Positions 9,544 to 17,923 of a stretch of DNA of 64,000 nt are shown piece by piece. The first letter of the stretch is position 1; each line of letters begins with the position of its first letter. The notes under the pieces were generated by a model. That model saw nothing but the letters and a program-made list of their open reading frames with translations, did no database searches and was not told where the DNA came from. Origin of the DNA: CAWVSB01 sp046710535 (GTDB lineage Bacteria; Pseudomonadota; Gammaproteobacteria; Pseudomonadales; CAWVSB01). The stretch is from NCBI GenBank assembly GCA_046710535.1, contig JBKEHH010000010.1:1-64000 (forward strand). The letters are read 5' to 3'. The position numbers and the translations under genes were made by a program.

Positions 9544-10179
9544 ATGACAAGGACCATAGAGCAAAGAATTGAACGTCTTGAGTCTACCGAAGAAATTCGC
9601 CAACTAGTTGCTAAATACTATCTTTCATTAGATATGCGCGATCTTGACGCCCATGTAAATTTATTTGCCGAAGATATTCGAGTAAGTCGCGAAAAAGTTG
9701 GCCGCAGTCATTTAAAGGCATGGTTAGATGACACATTGAGATTGCAATTTACTGGCACCTCTCATCACACTGGCAACCACATTATTGAGTTTGATGACGA
9801 CGACAATGCGCATGGCATTGTGTACTCAAAAAACGAGCATGAAACGCCATCAGATAACGGCGATGAATGGGTGATAATGCAAATGATCTACTGGGATAAC
9901 TATCAACGAATTGATGGTCAATGGTATTTCAGGCGACGCTTCCCTTGCTACTGGTATGCCACCGACTTAAACAAACCGCCGGTAGGAGACAAGAAAATGC
10001 GCTGGCCAGACAGAGATATCTACGATGGCGCGTGGCATCAGTTATTTCCTAGCTGGGAGAATTTTTGGCAACAGCCACCAACAAGTAATCAAGCTGAAGT
10101 TGCTAAGCCAGCGCCAATAGGGGAATTTCTAAATACTATGCGCGGTGACGGCCCCTTTCCTAAAATTCAAATACGTTAA
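9544..10179 (+). CDS. SnoaL/NTF2-like protein (putative dehydratase or isomerase)
   Basis: This 211-residue protein starts RTIEQRIERLESTEEIRQLVAKYYLSLDMRDL, the usual first helix of SnoaL_4 domains. It continues with the strand pattern of the NTF2 cone fold (TGTSHHTGNHIIEF, GQWYFRRRFPCYWY). This superfamily includes the bile-acid 7-alpha-dehydratase BaiE and related steroid dehydratases, as well as ring-hydroxylating dioxygenase small subunits and polyketide cyclases. It heads a five-gene run (SnoaL, flavin reductase, hot-dog hydratase, two SDRs) and lies 11 bp before the next gene. A dehydratase role is suggested by family and context only. Confidence 0.75.
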   Translation: MTRTIEQRIERLESTEEIRQLVAKYYLSLDMRDLDAHVNLFAEDIRVSREKVGRSHLKAWLDDTLRLQFTGTSHHTGNHIIEFDDDDNAHGIVYSKNEHETPSDNGDEWVIMQMIYWDNYQRIDGQWYFRRRFPCYWYATDLNKPPVGDKKMRWPDRDIYDGAWHQLFPSWENFWQQPPTSNQAEVAKPAPIGEFLNTMRGDGPFPKIQIR

Positions 10180-10190
10180 TTGACAAAACT

Positions 10191-11270
10191 ATGCCTAATT
10201 CTATCGACGATCTAAACGACCTACTGTCACCTACCATGCTTGGAAAAATCGCTATTGCTAACCGAGTTGTCATGGCACCAATGACTCGCTCTCGAGCAGA
10301 TAGCAACGACTGCCCTACTCAGCTACACATTGATTACTACAGCCAAAGAGCTAGTGCCGGACTTATTATTACTGAAGGCACGCAACCTAGTAAAACTGGT
10401 AAAGGATATTGTAGAACGCCAGGTATTTATAACACCGACCAAATAAGTGCATGGGCCAAGGTCACTGAATCTGTACATGCGAAAGGCGGTAAGATTGCCT
10501 TACAAATAATGCACTGTGGACGAGTTGGTGGAGCGGCTAATAAAGCGATAGACGCTGATACCGTCGCCCCCTCGGCAATAGCCTGTGAAGATGAAATATT
10601 TACTGAACATGGCATGCAGCCAATGGTGACACCTAGGGCCTTAGATTTAGCAGAAATACCCTCAGTAATCGCCGAGTACAAACAAGCAACCATTAATGCT
10701 TTTGCGGCGAGTTTTGACGGCGTCGAATTGCATTGCACTAGTGGCTACTTACCTGCGCAGTTTTTATCTACTGGCACTAACAAGCGTGATGATAACTACG
10801 GTGGCTCGCTAGAAAATAGATTGCGGTTTGTGCTAGAGGTTTTACAGGCAATGAATAGCGTCGATGGTGCTGGTCGTGTCGGGGTAAGAATTTGCCCTGG
10901 CAATCCCTTTAATGGTTTACAAGATGATAACCCCGGTGAAACATTTGCGGCACTATTAAAAACTATCAGTAATTACGGTCAAGCCTATGTGCATGTTATT
11001 CGCATGCCTAAGGGGCCAGTAGATAATTTAGCACTAGTAAAAAATAACTATGAAGGCGCAGTAATCGTTAATGACAGCTATACCGCCCGCGAGGCAGACG
11101 ACACGATCCAATCCAATGAGGCTAACGCAGTATCGTTTGGGCGCGATTTTATTGCTAACCCTGATTTAGTTTACCGCCTAAAAAACAACATTGCGCTAAC
11201 GCGCTTTGACATGAAAACGCTATATACGCTAGGTGCAAACGGGTTTAGTGACTACCCCAACGCAAGCTAA
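10191..11270 (+). CDS. Alkene reductase / old yellow enzyme (NemA-like)
   Basis: This 359-residue FMN-dependent TIM barrel has the OYE signatures: NRVVMAPMTRSRA (residues about 24-36), QLHIDYYSQRASAGLIITEGT, LQIMHCGRVGG, and FDGVELHCTSGYLPAQFLS followed by NKRDDNYGGSLENR. The substrate-anion pair is His/Cys-like (LHCTSGYL) where classical enzymes have HGANGYL, a small deviation. It reduces an activated C=C bond with NAD(P)H. It sits between the SnoaL-like and hot-dog genes, fitting a sequence of dehydration, reduction and hydration. Confidence 0.88.
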   Translation: MPNSIDDLNDLLSPTMLGKIAIANRVVMAPMTRSRADSNDCPTQLHIDYYSQRASAGLIITEGTQPSKTGKGYCRTPGIYNTDQISAWAKVTESVHAKGGKIALQIMHCGRVGGAANKAIDADTVAPSAIACEDEIFTEHGMQPMVTPRALDLAEIPSVIAEYKQATINAFAASFDGVELHCTSGYLPAQFLSTGTNKRDDNYGGSLENRLRFVLEVLQAMNSVDGAGRVGVRICPGNPFNGLQDDNPGETFAALLKTISNYGQAYVHVIRMPKGPVDNLALVKNNYEGAVIVNDSYTAREADDTIQSNEANAVSFGRDFIANPDLVYRLKNNIALTRFDMKTLYTLGANGFSDYPNAS

Positions 11271-11304
11271 CACAATAATTATTAGATAAGCTCAGTTAAA
11301 TACT

Positions 11305-12336
11305 ATGACTATACCCATAATCGACAAAGCTATTATCGACTCATTGATCGGCAATAAAGTTGGCCCATACAACAGTTTTAATGCGGTTAACGAAATACAA
11401 ATTTGGCAATGGTGCAGTGTAGTCGGAGACAATAATCCACTATTTACCAGCGCTGAGTATCGCCAGCAAAATAATATCAGCGCCCCTCTGGCCCCGCCTA
11501 GCATGATGCAAATGTGGACTATGCGCGATGTAAATGACGACTATGCACCAGGCTCAACCGCCCAAAGCCCCTATAAAGTTTTTGATGAAATGACCGTGCT
11601 TGGATATGAGTCTAATGTTGCGGCGAGTTACGACATTAGCTTTAAGCGTTATTTAACCGTAGGTGAACGACCGATGCATTACACCAGCATTTGCAATATT
11701 AGTGAGCAAAAGAAAACGGCTTTAGGCTTAGGCTATTTCGTTACTGAAAAAGTAGAATATAGCACTACCGACAACGCCCCATTTGCTACGGCGCTGATCA
11801 CGTATTTTCAATATCATGCCGTTGAGAAAACTCAAGTGGGTGACAAAGGGCCTAAGAAAAAAATGGCAGATAATGTCGAGAGCCGCGCTGATGGGAGTTC
11901 CGTTAAGGAATTTTCGCCAATGGATATTGCGCTAGATATTCTTGAAGCCGGCACTGCCCTCCCTAGCATATCAATACCGATAACCCATAAGTTAATCGTT
12001 GCAGGAGCCATTGCGAGTCAGGATTTCATCCCTGTTCATCACAATGTCGAAGCTGCTAAAAAAGCTGCTATGCCAGATATTTTTATGAATATACTCACTA
12101 GCTGTGGCTTAACTGCGCGCTATATTAGTGACTGGGCTGGACCGAGCAGTAGACTTAAAAGACTGCAATTCAATTTAATGACGCCTAATTTCCCCGGAGA
12201 CAATATGCTAATGCAAGGCAGCGTGACAAAAATCAATCAGCAAACTGATGGGGCCGATATCAATATTGAGTTTAACGGCAACAATAGCTTAGGGCCGCAT
12301 GTTATTGGTAGCGCAACCGTAGCAATTAACAATTAA
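11305..12336 (+). CDS. Double hot-dog MaoC-like enoyl-CoA hydratase/dehydratase
   Basis: This 343-residue protein appears to have an N-terminal FAS1-like/MaoC-N hot-dog domain (residues about 1-170) and a C-terminal MaoC hydratase domain (about 200-340). The second domain has the hydratase-2 motif region ASQDFIPVHHNVEAAKKAAMPDIF with conserved Asp and His. The linker (KKKMADNVESRADGSS) is polar. Such fused enzymes hydrate bulky enoyl-CoA, for example steroid side-chain thioesters in actinobacteria. Position inside the operon supports a CoA-thioester pathway. Confidence 0.75.
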   Translation: MTIPIIDKAIIDSLIGNKVGPYNSFNAVNEIQIWQWCSVVGDNNPLFTSAEYRQQNNISAPLAPPSMMQMWTMRDVNDDYAPGSTAQSPYKVFDEMTVLGYESNVAASYDISFKRYLTVGERPMHYTSICNISEQKKTALGLGYFVTEKVEYSTTDNAPFATALITYFQYHAVEKTQVGDKGPKKKMADNVESRADGSSVKEFSPMDIALDILEAGTALPSISIPITHKLIVAGAIASQDFIPVHHNVEAAKKAAMPDIFMNILTSCGLTARYISDWAGPSSRLKRLQFNLMTPNFPGDNMLMQGSVTKINQQTDGADINIEFNGNNSLGPHVIGSATVAINN

Positions 12337-12368
12337 TCGCAACAAATAATCACTTTTAAGGTGTAAAC

Positions 12369-13184
12369 ATGACGCATAAAAGGTTTGACGGAAAGGTCGC
12401 TATTGTTACTGGTGCCAGTATGGGTATTGGCCGAGCCACAGATATCCAGCTCTGCGATGAAGGCGCAATTGTTATTGGCTGCGCAAGGCGCAAACCTAAA
12501 TTAGATGAGCTAGTTGACGTTATTGCCGCGCGTGGCGGCACGTTTATTAGCGCTGGCCTGGATGTCGGTGATACTGACGAATTTGCCAAACTGATTAACG
12601 ATACGGCACAAGAGCATGGACGCTTAGATGTTTTGGTTAATAACGCACCGTCAGTGATCGGCGGCATGGTGGTCGATCAATCGCTGGAAGACTGGCGATC
12701 AAATTTTGGTATTGGTGTTGATAGCGTGTTTATTGGCGTGCAAGCGGCAATGCGTATCATGATCCCTAAGCGTAGCGGCTCTATTATTAATATATCGTCT
12801 GTAAGCAGCTTGCGGGCTGGATTAGCGGCTGGTGCTTATGGCAGCGCCAAGGCAGCACTGAACCAATTTAGTCAGTGCGCTGCAATGGAGGCGGCACCTC
12901 ATAATGTTCGTATTAATGTAGTCGCACCTGGTGCAGTAGACACTCCTGAGCTAAATGCTGCTACCGGAAAAAATGCACAGGTGAAAAAAATTATCTGTGA
13001 TGCTATTCCAATGCAAAGAGCCGCCACACCGGAAGAAGTTTCTTCGGCAATATGTTTTCTTGCATCAGAGGAAGCTTCATTTATAACTGGCGTTATTTTA
13101 CCAGTAGACGGTGGTAAAACTCCGCAAATGTATGTGCCCTCGTTTGATATTACTAACCTAGATAATCAAGCCGACAACCGTTAA
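12369..13184 (+). CDS. SDR-family NAD(P)-dependent oxidoreductase
   Basis: This 271-residue classical SDR has the dinucleotide motif TGASMGIG (residues about 15-22), NNAPS where NNAG is usual, the catalytic Ser in NISSVSS, and YGSAK for the Tyr/Lys pair. The C-terminus has ITGVILPVDGG. A ribosome site AAGGTG precedes the ATG. It is 17 bp upstream of a second SDR, so both are cotranscribed. It probably interconverts a hydroxyl and a keto group of the pathway intermediate. Confidence 0.87.
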   Translation: MTHKRFDGKVAIVTGASMGIGRATDIQLCDEGAIVIGCARRKPKLDELVDVIAARGGTFISAGLDVGDTDEFAKLINDTAQEHGRLDVLVNNAPSVIGGMVVDQSLEDWRSNFGIGVDSVFIGVQAAMRIMIPKRSGSIINISSVSSLRAGLAAGAYGSAKAALNQFSQCAAMEAAPHNVRINVVAPGAVDTPELNAATGKNAQVKKIICDAIPMQRAATPEEVSSAICFLASEEASFITGVILPVDGGKTPQMYVPSFDITNLDNQADNR

Positions 13185-13201
13185 TTAATCAGGAGTATAA
13201 A

Positions 13202-13960
13202 ATGACTTTATTGGACAATAAAATTGGCTTGGTTACCGGCTCAGGCATGGGCATAGGTCGTGCAATTGCCATGTCATACGCGCGCGAAGGTGCAAAAGTT
13301 GCCGTTGCCGACTTCAATGCTGAAGCAGGACGAGAAACCGTAACGTTAATCAAACAACTGGGCGGCGATGCTTTTTTCATCCAAGGTGATGTCAGCAAAG
13401 AAGATCAAGTTAAAGACACCATTGATGCGGTGATAAAACAGTACGGCCGACTCGATATCGCTTGTAATAGCGCAGCAGTCAGCCGCGGCTCTGGCCCAAT
13501 CCACAAATATGAGCGCAGTGTTTTCGACCAGACCTTAGAGATGTGTTTAACCAATACTTGGCTATGCATGAAATATGAAATTCCAGCTATGTTAGAAAAC
13601 GGTGGCGGCGCGATTGTTAATATTTCATCCAATGCCTCACTAAAAGGCCAAGCGCATAACACCGCATATGCTGCAGCTAAGTCTGGCGTTAACATTCTCA
13701 CTAAAAGTTCAGCCGCTGAATATGGCGCACAAGGCATTCGTATAAATGCGGTATCACCTGGTGTTATTAGAACTCCTGGCGTCGAGAAATATTTTGCTGA
13801 TCAGCCGGAGATGGCGGAAGGCCTTAAACGCGCTGCCGTGATGAACAGATTAGGCGAGCCTAATGAAATAGCCGAAGCAGTGACTTTTCTATCGTCTAAT
13901 CGCGCATCTTTTGTAACAGGACAAATTCTATCGGTAGATGGCGGCGGCTCAGTTCGTTAA
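13202..13960 (+). CDS. SDR-family oxidoreductase
   Basis: This 252-residue classical SDR shows TGSGMGIGRAIA at the N-terminus, NSAAVSRG in place of NNAG, NISSNASLKG with the catalytic Ser, YAAAKSG (Tyr/Lys) and a C-terminal FVTGQILSVDGGGSVR. A strong AGGAG lies upstream of the ATG. It is the last gene of the run starting at 9544, before a 257 bp gap and the TonB-dependent receptor. Family members with this pattern include glucose-1-dehydrogenase-like and hydroxysteroid dehydrogenase-like enzymes. Confidence 0.87.
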   Translation: MTLLDNKIGLVTGSGMGIGRAIAMSYAREGAKVAVADFNAEAGRETVTLIKQLGGDAFFIQGDVSKEDQVKDTIDAVIKQYGRLDIACNSAAVSRGSGPIHKYERSVFDQTLEMCLTNTWLCMKYEIPAMLENGGGAIVNISSNASLKGQAHNTAYAAAKSGVNILTKSSAAEYGAQGIRINAVSPGVIRTPGVEKYFADQPEMAEGLKRAAVMNRLGEPNEIAEAVTFLSSNRASFVTGQILSVDGGGSVR

Positions 13961-14217
13961 TAATACTTACGATAGTATCAATCGTTTGTACTGAATTATT
14001 TATCGTCTTTTATAGGCCTGATAGTAAGCAACCGCAACGATACCTTACATAGCAACCTAATCTTGAACGACGAACAGCCAATAACTGTGAACTTATATGT
14101 TAATTGAATCGGCTTATATCGTCATACAAAAGTATCTTGTTCTAACTACTATAGAAATCAGAAATAAGCGTATAACAATGTATACCTATATAAATAACCA
14201 ATAATAAAGGGATCACG

Positions 14218-16581
14218 ATGAATAAATCTAACTTTAAAATGTCGCTGCTAGCTATGAGTATTATTGCAAGCGGACAAGCTGTTGCTAATGATGCACTAAC
14301 ACTAGAAGAAGTTATTGTCACTGCACAGAAAAAAGAGCAATCGTTAGTTACAACCCCACTTGCGGTTAACATTATCGATGGTAGCGCTTTGTCAGAATCT
14401 GGATTTTTCCAAATTGACGAATTAGATAAATTAACTTCAGGTGTGGAAATACGCTTTGAAGGTACTCAAAACGATGGCGTTGGTATTAGAGGTGTGGGTA
14501 CTTTTGCTCGTCAATCAGCACCTCCACGTGTTGCAACCTATGTTGATAACTATTTTATCGGCTCGCAGACCAGCTTTGCTTTTGCAAACACCTACGACAT
14601 TAAGCAAGTGCAAATTTTACGTGGCCCGCAAGGTACGCTATACGGTCAGCCATCACCTACGGGAGCTTTGTTAATAGAAACTGCTGATCCTGACATGGAA
14701 AAAGTAACCGGTTATGTACAAGGTTCTTACCTAGCCGATCCTGGTGGTTATAATGCTCAAGCAGCTATATCTGTACCTGTTATAAAAGATCAATTAGCAG
14801 TACGTCTTGCGGTACTTAGTGACGAACGTGAAACCGGCGCGGAAAATATTACTCGGAATTTCGACCAAGAAGTTGGCCGCGACGGTGCTAGACTTAAAGT
14901 TCTATGGGAGCCTACCGATGGTCTATCTATCGGACTTGGTTATCACTATCTACGCACTAAAGATTCTGATACCAGCGAAATATTAGAATCAACTAGTCCG
15001 CTAAGTGATTTTCAGTTGGATGCAGAGGATCGCACCATTCTTGCCGATGCAGTTGACTCGGTTATTGACAAGAAAGATATCTTAACAACATTAAAAATAG
15101 ACTGGGCCTTAGACTGGGGCACAGTAAGCTGGTTTAGTGGTAACTTCACTTCTGACAACTTACGCCTTAGCGATGACGACAGCACCAACTACGTAGGCTT
15201 AAACCAAATTGCTGACACCCGTTTTAACCATAATATTCAGCATGAGCTGCGCATCACTATGTCTCCTACCGACAATTGGGAGACTCAGTTTGGTGGTTTC
15301 TATCAAGACTCGGATAGTGAAACCACAGTAAGCTCAATTGCTGGTGAAGCAACATCTGGTGGCGCTGGTGTTTTCGATATAAGTCTAAAAATTCCAACGC
15401 AGAGTAAAGTAAAGGCTGTCTTCAGCCATAACGAATTCAAATTTAGTGAAGAAACTACCTTAACAGTTGGTCTTAGATATAATATTTTTGACTCATCTGC
15501 TTCTAATAATATTGACCAAGACTTTTATATTGGTAGTACCTTGGGTAGCGACAACTCAATCTCTGATCCACTGTTTATCTTTCCTTTCGCCCTAGGTTGC
15601 CCTTCGGACCCTACTCAAACAACACCACCTTGTACGGTAGGCGTCAGTGAAGAAGATAAAGAGTGGACTGGTACTATCAAACTAGCTCACACATTTAGTG
15701 ATGAATTAAATATCTATGCAACGCTTGATCATGGTTTTCGTCCAGGAGCACCAAACTTTGATGTAAATGGTGCACTCCAAGCAACACCACAAGACCCAGA
15801 TAGTGATTTTAACTCTTTTGCCGGTGAGACTGTCGATAGCTTTGAGATTGGTGCCAAAGGTGATTTATGGGGCGGGAGAGGCCGTTATAGTAGTGCATTA
15901 TTCTATAGCGTTTACGAAGATTACCAAGTTCGTCCAACCGTATTGGTTTGGAATGCGTTTGGTGCGAGTGGTGCGGGTGAGCAAACTACCATTAGTAATG
16001 CTGACGTAAATGTTGATGAAGCGCGTCAGATTGGTATTGAAGGTGAATTAACCTATTTGCTGACTGAAAACCTAGAACTATTTGGCTCAGTAACATATGC
16101 CAAAATAGAATTTACTGATGGCGAGATCCCTTGTACTGACCCTAGCCAAGCTGCGGTAGATGCAACTAATCGTTTCAATACTTGCAATGCTGACGGTGGT
16201 GTAGCCAGTGCGCAGCCAGAGTTGTTTGCAACATTTAGAGCCTCTTATACTCAGCCTATTGAAGATATAGGTATGGAGTTTTTCGTTAATGGGCTACTGA
16301 ACTATCGTGACGATGTAGAAGTACCTGGTGATACCCTTGGAAATTTTTCAAGCGACAGTTTCACTACAGTTGATATAGTGACCGGCCTTCGTTCAGACAA
16401 CGGCTGGCAAGCGCAGGTTTTTGTTAAAAACATTACCGATGAAGCTGGCGTGCTAGCACGACGCCCTATTGGTAGCACCGGAACAACTGCAGCAGCATTT
16501 AACGGTGGCACAGCTTTGTATAATGAAGTGAGTTTAACGCCAGCGCGTAGTGTGGGTGTAACAGCTAGCTATAGCTTCTAG
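14218..16581 (+). CDS. TonB-dependent outer-membrane receptor
   Basis: This 787-residue receptor has a signal peptide (residues 1-23, ending AVAND), a TonB box LEEVIVTAQK, a plug domain with GVGIRGVGTFAR and VQILRGPQGTLYGQPSPTGALL, and a long beta-barrel ending in the aromatic ASYSF typical of Omp C-termini. It resembles the proteobacterial receptors found beside catabolic clusters for hydrophobic substrates rather than clear siderophore receptors. A GGGAT ribosome site precedes the ATG. It should take up the island A substrate across the outer membrane. A rho-independent terminator follows. Confidence 0.92.
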   Translation: MNKSNFKMSLLAMSIIASGQAVANDALTLEEVIVTAQKKEQSLVTTPLAVNIIDGSALSESGFFQIDELDKLTSGVEIRFEGTQNDGVGIRGVGTFARQSAPPRVATYVDNYFIGSQTSFAFANTYDIKQVQILRGPQGTLYGQPSPTGALLIETADPDMEKVTGYVQGSYLADPGGYNAQAAISVPVIKDQLAVRLAVLSDERETGAENITRNFDQEVGRDGARLKVLWEPTDGLSIGLGYHYLRTKDSDTSEILESTSPLSDFQLDAEDRTILADAVDSVIDKKDILTTLKIDWALDWGTVSWFSGNFTSDNLRLSDDDSTNYVGLNQIADTRFNHNIQHELRITMSPTDNWETQFGGFYQDSDSETTVSSIAGEATSGGAGVFDISLKIPTQSKVKAVFSHNEFKFSEETTLTVGLRYNIFDSSASNNIDQDFYIGSTLGSDNSISDPLFIFPFALGCPSDPTQTTPPCTVGVSEEDKEWTGTIKLAHTFSDELNIYATLDHGFRPGAPNFDVNGALQATPQDPDSDFNSFAGETVDSFEIGAKGDLWGGRGRYSSALFYSVYEDYQVRPTVLVWNAFGASGAGEQTTISNADVNVDEARQIGIEGELTYLLTENLELFGSVTYAKIEFTDGEIPCTDPSQAAVDATNRFNTCNADGGVASAQPELFATFRASYTQPIEDIGMEFFVNGLLNYRDDVEVPGDTLGNFSSDSFTTVDIVTGLRSDNGWQAQVFVKNITDEAGVLARRPIGSTGTTAAAFNGGTALYNEVSLTPARSVGVTASYSF

Positions 16582-16606
16582 ACCATAAGGTCTCCCCCCT
16601 TATTTC

Positions 16607-16631
16607 GCCCGGTTAAACCCGGGCTTTTTTT
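16607..16631. terminator. Terminator between TonB receptor and AraC gene
   Basis: GCCCGG (16607-16612) and CCGGGC (16619-16624) form a six-pair stem with a TTAAAC loop followed by seven T. It ends the receptor transcript. The facing AraC gene stops only six bases further on, so the site may also affect that transcript. Confidence 0.85.
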
Positions 16632-16636
16632 ATCTA

Positions 16637-17716
16637 TTAATTGCCCAACAAAATCATCTTATCTCTGTAGGCTTTAGGGGTTAGCCCCGTCCAGCTTTTA
16701 AAAGAACGTACAAAAGAACTAGCTTCGGTAAAACCTAAATACTCTGCTAAATCAGCTACTTTAATATTTTCGTTTAACAACTTATCTATTGATATCTCAC
16801 AGCGCACTTCATCTTTTAAAGCCTGATAGCTTATATTTTCCTTTTGTAAGCGTCTGCGCAGGCTGGATTCAGACATGTGTAAACATCGGGCAATATCGCT
16901 AAAGGACGGCATGCCGTCTAGCATATCTATTCTCACTAGCGTTTTAATCGCAGCGCTAGTGCTAGCAGGTTCACTCTCTGCCGCGATTAATTGATAGACT
17001 GAATTTTCTAAAAAGTCAGGCAATGAATTCGCGCTCTGCACTAACCTAAGCTCTAACGCACTGCGACTAAACTCCAAAGAATGTTCAACTGCATCAAATT
17101 TAATTGGCGCCCTAACAACCCGTTCAAGGCCATCTTGATAACGGACGTTAATGAGAGGCGCTGCAATATTCATCTGATCTACTTCCAAAATCCTACCCGT
17201 TAACCAGCCGCAAATTGCGTGCCACACTACTAAGCCTGACGAGTGAGCGACTGCATCTTTATATTCAGCCCGGTCCCATTGCTCTGGTACAAAATCATCA
17301 CTGCTAGGCGCTAGTGCTACTCTATAAACCAACTTAGCCTTATTTGATTCTCCTTCAACAAGCTGCATTTTATAACCTAACATCGGATAGAGCATATGGT
17401 CATAACGACTGGCTAATCGCAGCGCGTCACCGAGAGTTGTAGCGCCAATAATACAGTGACACATTAATGCAAAAGCCTCGCTCCCCAAGCCCGCGGCCCA
17501 AGGTAATGGCTTTTTAAATTTCTGCATCTCCAACACAGTGGCTTTGTATAATCGGGAATACTGCTGCGCTGGAAGAGGCTCATTTGCATCTAACTGAGCT
17601 AAGCGCTCTGGGCGAAGACTGACCGTGCTGGCAATAGTTCTCGAATCTAAACCGATTTTATCAATATAATCTAGTATTCGTAGGAACTTTTCAGCTGGTA
17701 CTGTTATTTCACTCAT
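16637..17716 (-). CDS. AraC-family transcriptional regulator
   Basis: This 359-residue protein has an N-terminal ligand-binding domain of the PF12625 type (MCHCIIGATTLGDALRLASRY, about 110-130) and a C-terminal AraC HTH. The HTH shows FSDIARCLHMSESSLRRRLQKENISY and VADLAEYLGFTEASSFVRSFKSWTGLTPKAYR. It is transcribed away from the flavin-reductase operon at 17831, the classical arrangement for a regulator and its target. It therefore probably controls the 17.9-22.6 kb operon and maybe the TonB receptor in answer to the substrate. Confidence 0.9.
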   Translation of the reverse strand: MSEITVPAEKFLRILDYIDKIGLDSRTIASTVSLRPERLAQLDANEPLPAQQYSRLYKATVLEMQKFKKPLPWAAGLGSEAFALMCHCIIGATTLGDALRLASRYDHMLYPMLGYKMQLVEGESNKAKLVYRVALAPSSDDFVPEQWDRAEYKDAVAHSSGLVVWHAICGWLTGRILEVDQMNIAAPLINVRYQDGLERVVRAPIKFDAVEHSLEFSRSALELRLVQSANSLPDFLENSVYQLIAAESEPASTSAAIKTLVRIDMLDGMPSFSDIARCLHMSESSLRRRLQKENISYQALKDEVRCEISIDKLLNENIKVADLAEYLGFTEASSFVRSFKSWTGLTPKAYRDKMILLGN

Positions 17717-17923
17717 ATTCCACTCCGGTTTTTTATGTGCATCAATCTGAATTAAAGTGTCGTTTTCTTATTATCGGTAAAGATTAACATAGATATTGTC
17801 GATAACTATGAGTATCACCAAGACGACATAGTGTTGGGTTATTGCGATGTTAATGTCTGCATTAAAGGCCCCATCGAAGTAGCTTATCAAATTAATATCA
17901 GAATCAACAAACAGGCTTTAGCT